Assembly (NCBI RefSeq): GCF_020381325.1 | Contig: NZ_JAGSPI010000013.1 | Coordinates: forward strand, 1-64,000 | Reading direction: 5' to 3' | Origin: Providencia vermicola | GTDB taxonomy: Bacteria > Pseudomonadota > Gammaproteobacteria > Enterobacterales > Enterobacteriaceae | DNA length: 64,000 bases | In this document: piece by piece, positions 8,636-17,694 of the stretch | Position numbering within the stretch: position 1 is the stretch's first letter | Layout of the letters: each line of letters opens with the position of its first letter | The notes under the pieces: generated by a model | What the model was told of the DNA's origin: nothing | Database searches by the model: none | The model's input: the letters and a program-made list of their open reading frames with translations, nothing else | Program-made: the position numbers and the translations under genes

Positions 8636-10099
8636 CTAGTTAGAAAGCCCACCAAAGCAGAGGTATTTCACTTCCAGATAATCTTCAATGCCGTAGCGCG
8701 AACCTTCACGCCCCAGTCCAGACTGCTTAATGCCACCAAATGGGGCCACTTCATTCGAAATAATGCCTTCGTTGATACCCACCATGCCGCTTTCTAATGC
8801 TTCAGCAACGCGGTAGATACGGCCGATATCCCGTGAATAGAAATAAGATGCCAAGCCAAATTCAGTGTCATTGGCAAGGGCGATAGCCTCTTCTTCATCA
8901 CGGAATTTAAATAAAGGTGCTAATGGGCCAAAGGTTTCTTCTTTGGCCACTTTCATGGATTTTGTCACGCCAGTGATAACAGTTGGTTCAAAGAATAAAC
9001 CGCCTAAACTTGCTGCTTTACCGCCAGCAATCACTGTTGCACCGTGTGAAACGGCATCAGCAATGTGCTCGGTAACTTTGTCGATAGCCGCTTGGTTAAT
9101 TAATGGGCCTTGTTGGGAGTCGGCTTGTGTTGCAGGGCCAATTTTTAAGGCATTAACGGCTTTGGCTAAGCGAGCCGCAAACTCATCATAGACACCCTCT
9201 TGCACTAAAATGCGATTTGCACATACGCAAGTTTGACCGCTATTACGGAATTTCGCGGCTAAAGCCCCTTGAACCGCTGAATCTAAGTCCGCATCATCAA
9301 ACACGATAAACGGTGCGTTACCGCCAAGTTCTAATGACATTTTTTTCACGGTGTTGGCACACTGTTCCATCAATAATTTACCAACACGGGTTGAGCCAGT
9401 GAATGTCAGCTTGCGTACGATTGGGCTTGATGTCATCACGCCACCAATGGCTTGTGCGTCAGTGCCCGGAACAATATTAAACACCCCAGCAGGGATGCCA
9501 GCTTCTTCACCAAGAACCGCTAATGCAAGGGCAGACAGTGGTGTTTCAGCCGCAGGTTTCAGCACCATAGTACAGCCTGCCGCAAGGGCTGGGCCCACTT
9601 TGCGCGTGATCATCGCATTCGGGAAGTTCCACGGTGTGATAGCCGCGACAACGCCCACGGGTTGTTTGATAGTTACAAGGCGGCGACCCGGTAAAGGTGA
9701 CGGAATACTTTCACCGTAAACACGCTTACCTTCTTCAGCAAACCACTCAATAAAGCTAGCACCATAAGCAATTTCACCCATCGATTCTGTCATCGATTTG
9801 CCTTGCTCTGCGCTTAGCAGTTGCGCTAACTCTTTTTGGTTATCCATCATTAAACGGAACCATTTATTTAAGATTTGGCTACGCTCTTTGGCCGTTTTTG
9901 CTCGCCAAGCTGGCAAGGCTTTTTCGGCCGCTTCGATAGCGCGTTGGGTTTCTACTGCGCCCACATTGCTAACGTTTGCAATCACTGTGTTATCCGCAGG
10001 ATTAGTCACTTCAAACACGCTTTTGTCTTGGGCATCAACCCATTGACCGTTGATATAAGCCTGTTGGCGGAATAATGTAGAATTGGTGTTTATGCTCAT
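8636..10099 (-). CDS. NAD(P)-dependent succinate-semialdehyde dehydrogenase
   Basis: 487 residues, aldehyde dehydrogenase superfamily, closest in appearance to GabD/Sad. Visible motifs: TPWNFPNAM (cofactor pocket), RKLTFTGSTRVGK, MSLELGGNAP (general base Glu) and FRNSGQTCVCANR (catalytic Cys). Succinic semialdehyde is one of the two HpaI products, so the gene's place inside the hpa cluster fits oxidation to succinate and entry to the TCA cycle. E. coli uses Sad/GabD encoded elsewhere. Its ATG overlaps the stop of the upstream MFS gene (ATGA), so the two are co-translated. The cofactor preference cannot be read from sequence alone. Confidence 0.88.
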   Translation of the reverse strand: MSINTNSTLFRQQAYINGQWVDAQDKSVFEVTNPADNTVIANVSNVGAVETQRAIEAAEKALPAWRAKTAKERSQILNKWFRLMMDNQKELAQLLSAEQGKSMTESMGEIAYGASFIEWFAEEGKRVYGESIPSPLPGRRLVTIKQPVGVVAAITPWNFPNAMITRKVGPALAAGCTMVLKPAAETPLSALALAVLGEEAGIPAGVFNIVPGTDAQAIGGVMTSSPIVRKLTFTGSTRVGKLLMEQCANTVKKMSLELGGNAPFIVFDDADLDSAVQGALAAKFRNSGQTCVCANRILVQEGVYDEFAARLAKAVNALKIGPATQADSQQGPLINQAAIDKVTEHIADAVSHGATVIAGGKAASLGGLFFEPTVITGVTKSMKVAKEETFGPLAPLFKFRDEEEAIALANDTEFGLASYFYSRDIGRIYRVAEALESGMVGINEGIISNEVAPFGGIKQSGLGREGSRYGIEDYLEVKYLCFGGLSN

Positions 10100-11322
10100 T
10101 TTTCGTTTTTCTCCGAAGACACAGATTGGATTTGTGGGCGGATGTTTTTAGCCGATAAACGCTGGCTTGCAAAACTTAATCCGGCACAAATCGCCATTAC
10201 AAGTGCCATAGCAAAAGGGGATTCATCTTGTAAGACAGAAACTGCAACACTGGCGAGCGCTGCTAATGCAAATTGAATTGAAATCGCAAGTGCGCTTGCA
10301 CTGCCAGCAATTTTGCCGCGATGTTGCAGTAACAGTGACAAACTGTTGGTGCCGATAGCGTTGACCATCGATAGGAACAGCACCACAAGAATAACAATTA
10401 TGAGGAGATTTTGTTGGTAAAAAAGTAGCAGAAGCAGACCAAATGCTAATTGAAAGCCACTTTGCATGGTGAGTATGCGCGTTAAACTGTAAATTTTTAG
10501 CAGTTTCACGTTTAGCAATAACATCACAATCATCCCCAAAATATTGCAGCCGAACAACAAGCCATAATGCTGTTCAGATACCCCAAAATAGTTGATGTAC
10601 ACAAACGGTGAACCACTGATAAAGGCAAACATTCCTGCAAAAGAGAAGGCCATGGTGCCGATAATACTCAGTGCTTCTCGGTCTGTGAGCACCTGCATGT
10701 AGTTTTTAAACGCTACACAAAGTAAATTCTCTGACGTGCGCTGGTGGACTAACGTTTCGGGCAACAGAAGGAAAATCGTACTCACCGAAACTAGACCTAC
10801 TAACGCCAACAGATAAAAAATTGCCTGCCACTGAAAATGAATCAATAAAAAACCGCCCAGTAGGGGCGCTAGCAAAGGCGCAATCATGGTGACTAAGGTC
10901 ATCAATGACAGCACTTTGGGTAATTCATTTGCAGGGTAAACATCCCGCGCGATTGCCCTTGCCATGACAATTGCAGCACCGCTACCAAATGCTTGTAATG
11001 CTCTGAAAATAATCAAGGTATTGGCATTAGTCGCTTGAGCGCATAACAAGCTTGCCACGGTAAAAATAGCCAGCCCGCTTAACAACATTTTTCGGCGACC
11101 CAGTAGATCACTGAGTGGGCCGTAAAACAGCATACCCACACAGAAACCCGCAAAGAATGCACCAAGGGTATACTGCATTTGCCCTTGTGTTGCCTGTAGA
11201 GCAGTCCCCATTTGAGGCAGGGCAGGAAGGTACATATCGATAGACAATGGCCCAAATGCCACCAATGATCCTAATAATGGGATCAGCCAGTGTGGGATGT
11301 GTTTATCGAAACTTTTGACCAT
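10096..11322 (-). CDS. Bcr/CflA-type MFS exporter in the hpa cluster
   Basis: 408 residues with 12 predicted helices, of the drug:H+ antiporter-1 Bcr/CflA group: GPLSIDMYLPALPQM (about 24-38) in the first helix and FYGPLSDLLGRRKMLLSGL (about 66-84) are group hallmarks. It overlaps the following dehydrogenase gene by four bases and starts 28 bases after hpaF. Its place in the operon suggests export of toxic pathway intermediates such as catechols or semialdehydes, but that is inference; the family usually exports drugs or small molecules. It is not part of the E. coli hpa cluster. Confidence 0.85.
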   Translation of the reverse strand: MVKSFDKHIPHWLIPLLGSLVAFGPLSIDMYLPALPQMGTALQATQGQMQYTLGAFFAGFCVGMLFYGPLSDLLGRRKMLLSGLAIFTVASLLCAQATNANTLIIFRALQAFGSGAAIVMARAIARDVYPANELPKVLSLMTLVTMIAPLLAPLLGGFLLIHFQWQAIFYLLALVGLVSVSTIFLLLPETLVHQRTSENLLCVAFKNYMQVLTDREALSIIGTMAFSFAGMFAFISGSPFVYINYFGVSEQHYGLLFGCNILGMIVMLLLNVKLLKIYSLTRILTMQSGFQLAFGLLLLLFYQQNLLIIVILVVLFLSMVNAIGTNSLSLLLQHRGKIAGSASALAISIQFALAALASVAVSVLQDESPFAMALVMAICAGLSFASQRLSAKNIRPQIQSVSSEKNEK

Positions 11323-11350
11323 CGTGCCCTCGCTTTTTTTCGCTCAACGA

Positions 11351-11734
11351 TTACGCTTTGAATAAGGCGTGAACGTTGTTTTGTTTGTAGTTCAATACTG
11401 GGTCAAGCTCTTCCATGGTAAATGACAGCGCTAATAGGCGGTTTGCCGTTAAGTCTGCAAAATGCGCCTTGATTAGGTCGAAAAGCATTTCCCCTGTTTT
11501 TTGCCTGTCTTCGAGGGAACGACCTGCACCAATTTTTAGCGTCATATGCACGAAAGCATAGTCATGTTTACCATCCGCCATTTGCCATGTATCTAACCAA
11601 ATTGCACGGCTACGAATGCCGCCTAATGGAAAAATGCCTGTACCCGCAAGGGCTTCATTCACTTTGGCAAATAATTCGGGAAGCTTGGCCTCTTCACGGA
11701 TATTTTCGGTACATTCTGCATAAAAATGTGGCAT
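11351..11734 (-). CDS. hpaF: 5-carboxymethyl-2-hydroxymuconate delta-isomerase
   Basis: 127 residues (E. coli about 126). A tautomerase-superfamily enzyme that uses the N-terminal proline exposed after Met removal; the protein begins MPHFYAECTENI, so Pro-1 is present. It isomerises 5-carboxymethyl-2-hydroxymuconate to the form decarboxylated by HpaG. It lies 9 bases after hpaD and is co-transcribed with it. No defects were seen. Confidence 0.94.
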   Translation of the reverse strand: MPHFYAECTENIREEAKLPELFAKVNEALAGTGIFPLGGIRSRAIWLDTWQMADGKHDYAFVHMTLKIGAGRSLEDRQKTGEMLFDLIKAHFADLTANRLLALSFTMEELDPVLNYKQNNVHALFKA

Positions 11735-11743
11735 AACAATTCC

Positions 11744-12625
11744 TTACGCAGTTTCAGTTTGCTTGTCAGTGATATAGCTTGGTAGTGGGAACACCGCATT
11801 GAGCTGCCCTGTACCTGAGCTGGCGAATAAATCGGTTAAGATTTCTACGTTCTCTGAATATTTGTCCCAACCTAACATGCCAAGTAACATAACTGTGTCA
11901 TGCATATGACCTTCGCCGTAGCAGTAGTCCGCATATTCAGGCAGCATTTTGCAGAACTCTTGAAAACGGCCTTCACGCCATAATTTGACGACACGCTTGT
12001 CCATTTGCTCATCAAATTCACGAGTGTAGCTATTCATGCCATCTTCCGCTTTTTGGTCATCGATAAAGCGGTGTGATAACGAGCCACTGGCTAATACAGC
12101 CACCGTACCATCGTATTTTTCAATGGCAGTGAGGACGGCTTCGCCTAACTTGCGGCTATCTTCAAAGCTATGTGACGTACAAAATGCAGAGATTGAAATG
12201 ACTTTGAAGTGGCGATCGCTATTCATATAGCGCATTGGAACTAAGGTTGCATATTCGAGAGTTAAGCTTGGAATTTCATGCGCTTGAGCACGAACACCGA
12301 GCTTACGCGCCTCTTCACCAATCATCTGACCTAAGGCAGAGTTACCATCATATTCATATTCCATATCGCGAATGAAATGTGGAAGTTCATTACTGGTATA
12401 AATACCTTTGAAATGATCGGCACAGTTGATGTGATACGCGCTGTTGACTAACCAGTGAGTGTCAAAAACAATAATGGTATCCACGCCTAATTCACGGCAG
12501 CGACGGCTAATTTCTTTATGGCCATCGATAGCGGCTTGGCGGCACCCATGGTTTTTACCTGGTAGTTCAGATAGGTACATGGATGGGACGTGTGTGATCT
12601 TCGCAGCTAGTGCCAGTTTACCCAT
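11744..12625 (-). CDS. hpaD: 3,4-dihydroxyphenylacetate 2,3-dioxygenase
   Basis: 293 residues. An extradiol ring-cleavage dioxygenase of the LigB superfamily; it opens homoprotocatechuate to 5-carboxymethyl-2-hydroxymuconate semialdehyde with Fe(II)/Mn(II). Conserved His motifs appear at the N-terminus (KITHVPSMYL) and in FDTHWLVNSAYH (about 54-65). The ribosome site AGAGGA sits only a few bases from the right end of an ERIC element, so the insertion stopped just short of the translation signals. It heads hpaD-hpaF-MFS-dehydrogenase. Confidence 0.95.
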   Translation of the reverse strand: MGKLALAAKITHVPSMYLSELPGKNHGCRQAAIDGHKEISRRCRELGVDTIIVFDTHWLVNSAYHINCADHFKGIYTSNELPHFIRDMEYEYDGNSALGQMIGEEARKLGVRAQAHEIPSLTLEYATLVPMRYMNSDRHFKVISISAFCTSHSFEDSRKLGEAVLTAIEKYDGTVAVLASGSLSHRFIDDQKAEDGMNSYTREFDEQMDKRVVKLWREGRFQEFCKMLPEYADYCYGEGHMHDTVMLLGMLGWDKYSENVEILTDLFASSGTGQLNAVFPLPSYITDKQTETA

Positions 12626-12635
12626 TTTATCCTCT

Positions 12636-12762
12636 CTTACCCGTTATATTTTGAGCTGTAGCGGTGTTGGCTGCACAAAACCACCCTAATCACATACTTA
12701 TGTATGCTCATAGGGATGATTTCGCTTGCCGCCTAGCTACAACTCAAACTATTTAGGGTAAG
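12636..12762. repeat. ERIC element between hpaE and hpaD
   Basis: Exactly 127 bp between cttaccc and gggtaag, with the core cacatacttatgtatgctca. It ends 10 bases upstream of the hpaD start codon. Confidence 0.9.
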
Positions 12763-12865
12763 GAACGAGTTTACCCATAATTTGTTGTAGCTATTATTTG
12801 TTGTGAATCATTTACAGTTCAAATTTTTATAGGTATCTAATTGATAATAAAAATGACTTAATAAG

Positions 12866-14332
12866 TTATACACCCCAACGTGGGATATTGTGGTCTCCGT
12901 AGGAGATACACACGTTCTTCATTTCAGCAAAGACTTCGAAGCTGTATTCGCCACCTTCACGGCCAACACCAGAGGCTTTTACACCGCCGAATGGTTGGCG
13001 CAGGTCACGGACGTTTTGGGTGTTAACAAACACCATACCTGCCTCGATGCTGCGAGATAAACGCAGAATTTTGCTGACATCTTGTGTCCAAATATACGAA
13101 GCCAGGCCATATTCCACATCGTTCGCCATACGTAGGCCATCTTCTTCAGTCTTGAATGGGATCAAACAAGCGACAGGCCCGAAGATCTCTTCTTGCGCAA
13201 CGCGCATACGGTTATCCACATCAGCTAGCACGGTTGGGCGCAAGAAATGACCATTTTTCAGGTGATCTGGTAGATCGGTTGGTTTATCAGGGCCACCCGC
13301 TAACAGAGTTGCACCTTCTTCCATGCCGATGCGGATATAGCCAGACACTTTGTTCCAGTGCTGTTGGCTGATCAATGCACCGACTTGTGTTTTCGGATCG
13401 TTCGGGTCACCGACGATCAGGCGGTTTGCGCGTTCAGCAAAACGTTTTACAAACTCAGGGTAAATGCTTTCTTGAATGAAAATACGTGAGCCTGCGGTGC
13501 AACGTTCACCATTAATAGAGAAAATAGTAAACAGTGCCGCATCCATTGCGCGCTCAATATCCGCATCTTCAAAAATCAGAACTGGAGATTTACCCCCTAA
13601 TTCCATTGAATATTTTTTCAGCCCTGCGTTTTGCATAATGGCACGGCCTGTTGCTGTACCACCAGTGAATGAGACTGCACGCACATCGTGATGTTTCACC
13701 AGTGCATCACCTGCCGTTGCACCATAACCTTGTACTACGTTCAGAACGCCTGCAGGAATTCCTGCTTCAAGCGCTAACTCGCCTAAACGGTTTGCAGATA
13801 GCGGAGACAGTTCAGACATTTTCAGCACGGCAGTGTTACCCAGTGCTAAACAGGGTGCCGTTTTCCATGTTGCTGTCATAAACGGCACGTTCCACGGAGA
13901 GATTAATCCACACACACCGACGGGTTGTATCAGGGTGTAGTTCATCATTTTGTCATCAACGGGATAGGTGCGGCCGTTCATTTGTTGACAAATTTCAGCA
14001 AAGAATTCAAAGTTGTGTGAAGCGCGTGGGATCAACACATTTTTGGTTTGGTGAATTGGTAAACCCGTATCTTTGGTTTCCATTTCTGCAATTTGCGGTA
14101 CGTTTTCGTCGATCAACTCACCCAAGCGGCGCATTAAGCGAGCACGCTCTTTCATTGGCGTGTTAGCCCATTTTGGAAACGCGTCTTTCGCGGCGGCAAC
14201 GGCTTGGTTGATTTCGTCTTGACCGCCAGAGGCGACTTCAGCGAGTACTTCACCCGTAGCTGGGTTCGTCGTTTGGAAATACTCTTTGCTGGCAACGTTC
14301 TTACCGTTGATCCAATGATTAATCTTAGTCAT
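12866..14332 (-). CDS. hpaE: 5-carboxymethyl-2-hydroxymuconate semialdehyde dehydrogenase
   Basis: 488 residues, the same length as E. coli HpaE. An NAD-dependent aldehyde dehydrogenase that oxidises the ring-cleavage semialdehyde. Visible are ISPWNVPFMTATWK, AVSFTGGTATGRAIM, YSMELGGKSPVL (Glu base) and FSINGERCTAGSR (catalytic Cys). Its ATG overlaps the hpaG2 stop (TAATG), giving tight coupling. A 103-base gap and an ERIC separate it from hpaD, whereas the two genes are close in most relatives. Confidence 0.95.
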   Translation of the reverse strand: MTKINHWINGKNVASKEYFQTTNPATGEVLAEVASGGQDEINQAVAAAKDAFPKWANTPMKERARLMRRLGELIDENVPQIAEMETKDTGLPIHQTKNVLIPRASHNFEFFAEICQQMNGRTYPVDDKMMNYTLIQPVGVCGLISPWNVPFMTATWKTAPCLALGNTAVLKMSELSPLSANRLGELALEAGIPAGVLNVVQGYGATAGDALVKHHDVRAVSFTGGTATGRAIMQNAGLKKYSMELGGKSPVLIFEDADIERAMDAALFTIFSINGERCTAGSRIFIQESIYPEFVKRFAERANRLIVGDPNDPKTQVGALISQQHWNKVSGYIRIGMEEGATLLAGGPDKPTDLPDHLKNGHFLRPTVLADVDNRMRVAQEEIFGPVACLIPFKTEEDGLRMANDVEYGLASYIWTQDVSKILRLSRSIEAGMVFVNTQNVRDLRQPFGGVKASGVGREGGEYSFEVFAEMKNVCISYGDHNIPRWGV

Positions 14333-15111
14333 TACACTCGTTCCTCATAGTCTTTTTCGCTGATAATGGTGTTAACCAGTCGGCCAACGCCTTCAACTTC
14401 AACAATGACTTCGTCACCTGGAACCACATCTGACAGCCCTTTCGGCGTGCCCGTGGCGATCATGTCGCCTGGTTGCAGTGTCATAAAGTCACTGAGGTAA
14501 GCAATTAAAAATGGAATATCGAAAATTAAATCAGCCGTGGTGCCTTTTTGGCGTAATTCCCCATTCACATAGGTATAAAGCGCAAGGTTATGTGGGTCTT
14601 TCACTGCGTCTTTATCGACAATCCAAGGGCCGATAGGAGTCAATGTATCGCGGCTCTTAACACGCAGATTGGGGCGATAGTAATTTTCCAAATAGTCGCG
14701 GATCGCATAGTCATTACACACGGTATAACCTGCGACATAATCCATTGCATCTTCTCTTGAAACTTTGTGAGCCGTTTTGCCAATCACTACCACTAACTCT
14801 GACTCATAATGCATATATTCAACATTGTCTGGGCGTACAGAAACTTGGCGGTGGCCTGTTAAGCTACTTTCTGCTTTTAAGAAAATTAATGGCTCTTCAG
14901 GCGGCTTAAATTCTAACTCTGCGGCGTGGTCAGCATAGTTCAAACCAAGGGCGAACAGGGTACCTTGCGCAGGGGGTAACCAAGTTACATCTGCAGAATC
15001 ACCTGCGACAACGTCCCCGTTTGGTAATGTGATGGCTTCGTTATCGCCAACAGTGACGGCATATTCTGTCCCTTTAAAAAGGATTTTTGCGCGTTTAGTG
15101 ATAGTCGACAT
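14332..15111 (-). CDS. hpaG2: HPA-degradation isomerase/decarboxylase, C-terminal-type subunit
   Basis: 259 residues, fumarylacetoacetate hydrolase (FAH) fold. It corresponds to one half of the fused E. coli HpaG. Visible are LFALGLNYADHAAELEFK, the metal-binding region YESELVVVIGKTAHKV (about 101-116) and DMIATGTPKGLSDVVPGD near the end. It acts with HpaG1 in decarboxylation of 5-oxopent-3-ene-1,2,5-tricarboxylate and isomerisation of the product. Both ends overlap their neighbours by one base (TAATG), so hpaG1, hpaG2 and hpaE form a tightly coupled unit. Confidence 0.9.
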   Translation of the reverse strand: MSTITKRAKILFKGTEYAVTVGDNEAITLPNGDVVAGDSADVTWLPPAQGTLFALGLNYADHAAELEFKPPEEPLIFLKAESSLTGHRQVSVRPDNVEYMHYESELVVVIGKTAHKVSREDAMDYVAGYTVCNDYAIRDYLENYYRPNLRVKSRDTLTPIGPWIVDKDAVKDPHNLALYTYVNGELRQKGTTADLIFDIPFLIAYLSDFMTLQPGDMIATGTPKGLSDVVPGDEVIVEVEGVGRLVNTIISEKDYEERV

Positions 15112-15746
15112 TATTTTCCTCCTGCCGCGACAACCGTATTTTTCAGACTCGGGAAGCCTTCTGCTTGAACAACCACTTCATCACCTGGTTTGATAGTGAT
15201 GCGTTGTTGTGGGGTTCCCATCAGGATCACATCGCCTTGTTTTAAGGTGGCGAAATCACTGAGAGCAGCAACTAGCTCACTGGCATCACGGATTAAATCT
15301 TTTGTTGACCAACGGTCGACTTCTTTGCCATTCACTTGAGTGATGATATCAACAGGGGCATTTAGCGACGTTTTCACCATCTCACCAATTGGGCAGAAAG
15401 TATCACGGCATTTTGCTTTGATAGCAGGGCGGTAGAAGGTGTCTTCCGGCAGGCTCACTTCATTCGCGAGAGCAAATCCAGCAATAAACTTCATTGCATC
15501 CGCTTTGCTGACTTTGCGTGCATCTTGGCCAATCACCAGTGCAAGGGTTGCTCCACTTTGCACTTCTTCGCCCGCAGGGTGCAAAATTTGCTCGCCAGAA
15601 TTGATGCGCGTATTGCGCGGCTTAATAAACCACACTGGGGTTTTGGGTGGGGTTTTATAAGGGGCTTGCTGGAATGCCTCGAGCCAATGGCTAAGTTGGC
15701 TTTGATGATTGAGGGCAACGGCAAATACTGTGCCTTTCATTGACAA
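15111..15746 (-). CDS. hpaG1: HPA-degradation isomerase/decarboxylase, N-terminal-type subunit
   Basis: 211 residues, FAH fold, equivalent to the other half of fused HpaG. The segments VFAVALNHQSQ, TPVWFIKPRN (about 37-46) and GDVILMGTPQQRITIKPGD are typical. It is the first gene of the hpaG1-G2-E unit, transcribed away from hpaR. In E. coli one ~429-residue polypeptide carries both halves; here a TAATG junction separates them, so they probably assemble as a heteromer. Confidence 0.88.
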   Translation of the reverse strand: MSMKGTVFAVALNHQSQLSHWLEAFQQAPYKTPPKTPVWFIKPRNTRINSGEQILHPAGEEVQSGATLALVIGQDARKVSKADAMKFIAGFALANEVSLPEDTFYRPAIKAKCRDTFCPIGEMVKTSLNAPVDIITQVNGKEVDRWSTKDLIRDASELVAALSDFATLKQGDVILMGTPQQRITIKPGDEVVVQAEGFPSLKNTVVAAGGK

Positions 15747-15833
15747 CTCCTTAATGAAAAGAATTCAACTTTCGAGTAATTATTAACATATTAATAAAGT
15801 ATAATTTTGAAATTAGCAATACCTTTATAAAAA

Positions 15834-15862
15834 TGTTAATTTTAATTGTGATCGCATTAACA
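15834..15862. promoter_or_regulatory. hpaG-hpaR intergenic dyad and CRP-like site
   Basis: TGTTAAT (15834-15840) and ATTAACA (15856-15862) form an inverted repeat. Overlapping it, TGTGA-TCGCAT-TAACA (15847-15862) matches a CRP site with one mismatch in the second half. The position between divergent hpaG and hpaR suits HpaR repression and cAMP-CRP activation; the HpaR assignment is inference. Confidence 0.5.
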
Positions 15863-16160
15863 AAATGCAGTGACCACTATGTAAGTGATTGTTATTAAAT
15901 ATTTTATTATTTTTTCAAATTTTTTTTAATTACAATTATTTAACTTGAATGATAATTAAAAAATTATTTACTCATTAATATTTTAGGGTTTTTCTTTGAG
16001 ATTGTTATTTGAGCGTGCTACTCTTTAACAGAGGTGAGTGAGGTGTATTGAAATCAGGGTGAAAATAGTGTGTTTTTATTAACAACAAGCCCAAAAGCGT
16101 AACTTCAAAGCACCTAAATAGGGATTAAATAACATTAATTTAGTGATGAGTTTTAAGCTT

Positions 16161-16616
16161 ATGCATGAATCATTGACAATTGCATTACTGCAAGCGAGAG
16201 AAACCGCAATGGGGTTCTTTCGACCCATTTTAAAGTCGTATAATTTGACTGAACAGCAATGGCGTATCATTCGCGTTTTAGCTGATAACCGTTCAATTGA
16301 TTTTCATGAGTTATCGGTTCAAACCTGTATTCTCCGTCCAAGCCTGACGGGGATCTTAACCCGCATGGAGCGCGAAGGTTTAATTTTCCGTTTAAAGCCA
16401 CTGAATGACCAACGCAAACTCTACGTTTCGCTAACGCCAACAGGGCAAGAGCTGTACGATAAAGCTCGTCAGGAAGTCGAAGAAGGTTATCAAAAAATCG
16501 AACTGGCATTTTCTCCAGAAAAAATGCAACAACTGACCGCATTGTTGGATGAGCTCATCGCTTTAGAGAGCCCAGATTATAGTAATATCGCTACTGATAA
16601 GAGAAAGAGCGCCTAA
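16161..16616 (+). CDS. hpaR: MarR-family repressor of the hpa operon
   Basis: About 151 residues from the ATG at 16161, which matches the E. coli start (MHESLTIALLQARE). Upstream GTG/ATG codons in frame are less likely. Winged-helix MarR fold: recognition region LRPSLTGILTRMEREGLI (about 58-75) and wing KPLNDQRKLYVSLTP. It represses the meta-cleavage operon until 4-HPA or 3,4-dihydroxyphenylacetate binds. The gene is divergent from hpaG1. Its TAA stop overlaps the first bases of an ERIC element, so the C-terminal end lies right at an insertion point. Confidence 0.93.
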   Translation: MHESLTIALLQARETAMGFFRPILKSYNLTEQQWRIIRVLADNRSIDFHELSVQTCILRPSLTGILTRMEREGLIFRLKPLNDQRKLYVSLTPTGQELYDKARQEVEEGYQKIELAFSPEKMQQLTALLDELIALESPDYSNIATDKRKSA

Positions 16617-17152
16617 TTTTCGTCATATTTCGAGCTCTAGCTGTGTTGGCCTCTTTCGGCTATTTGGGTCACATACTGATGTATGCTCCCCAAACTATCC
16701 TCAATTGCCGCCTTGCTAGAGTTCGAACTATTTAGAAAATTAATTTGTCGTCGTCATATTTCGAGCTCTAGCTGTGTTGGCCTCTTTCGGCTATTTGGGT
16801 CACATACTGATGTATGCTCCCCAAACTATCCTCAATTGCCGCCTTGCTAGAGTTCGAACTATTTAGAAAATTAATTTGTCGTCGTCATATTTCGAGCTCT
16901 AGCTGTGTTGGCCTCTTTCGGCTATTTGGGTCACATACTAATGTATGCTCCCCAAACTATCCTCAATTGCCGCCTTGCTAGAGTTCGAACTATTTAGAAA
17001 ATGAGTTTGTATCTAGAGAATTAATTTGTCGTCGTCATATTTCGAGCTCTAGCTGTGTTGACCTCTTTCGGCTATTTGGGTCACATACTGGTGTATGCTC
17101 CCCAAACTATCCTCAATTGCCGCCTAGCGGCAACATGAATGGTTTAGAAAAT
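16615..17152. repeat. Four tandem ERIC elements
   Basis: The first copy is 127 bp (aattttc...gaaaatt, 16615-16741). Copies start every ~131 bp, except the fourth, which is offset by 150 bp because of about 19 extra bases. The copies are nearly identical (catactgatg, catactgatg, catactaatg, catactggtg at the centre), implying recent amplification. The right end of the fourth copy diverges. Confidence 0.9.
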
Positions 17153-17397
17153 AACAGTAAGCTAGAAAATGACTCGGATTTTCAATGATGACCCGCAGAG
17201 CTCAAGCTATCGCTAAGTCATTTCTTACTAAATCATATCGAATTGATTCCAATCTAATAATATGCATATTTCCCTGTGAAATCATTGACCCTGGGATTTT
17301 GTTCACCGCTGCTAAGTAAATTCGAAATCCCTGCCTGCTTCATACCTTGTTTGCAATTGTGAGATTGTATATAGATCTATCTGCTACAGATCCTTTA

Positions 17398-17694
17398 ATG
17401 AAAATGACCTCAATTAAAATCAATCTATTGATTGCTAATAAACTGAATAAAGTTGATAGCGGTTGGGTTGCTAATAATGTTTCTTCCTCAAGTTTTCAGT
17501 CATTAAATAGTACTGGCACTTGGAGTGCAATGATGTGGGACTCAGGTAATAAAGTTGGTCATTGGGTTGTTGTTAAAGGCGTAGACAATGTAGGTAACGT
17601 AATAGTCAATGATCCATTTAAAGGAACCTGGTACACAATGAAAGTTAACGAATTTAAGGATGCATGGAATGGACATAGTGTCTACAAACCATAA
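17398..17694 (+). pseudogene. Truncated papain/C39-like toxin domain, CDI remnant
   Basis: About 98 residues of open frame without a convincing ribosome site. The second half (KVGHWVVVKGVDNVGNVIVN, then DPFKGTWY) has the His and Asn/Asp strand pattern of papain-fold or C39-type cysteine peptidases. The part that would carry the catalytic Cys and any CdiA stalk is absent; the DNA from 17153 to 17397 shows no similarity to cdiA. It is best read as the 3' end of a CdiA-type toxin left beside its immunity gene. The toxin class is a tentative call. Confidence 0.5.

Noticed and set aside
16615-17152. CRISPR-like regular repeat spacing
   Set aside because: The units are ~127 bp, nearly identical throughout and match ERIC; there are no short repeats with unique spacers and no cas genes.
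17254-17343. Minus-strand 29-codon frame with HTH-like wording
   Set aside because: Too short, no clear ribosome site and no family match; kept only as unexplained DNA.
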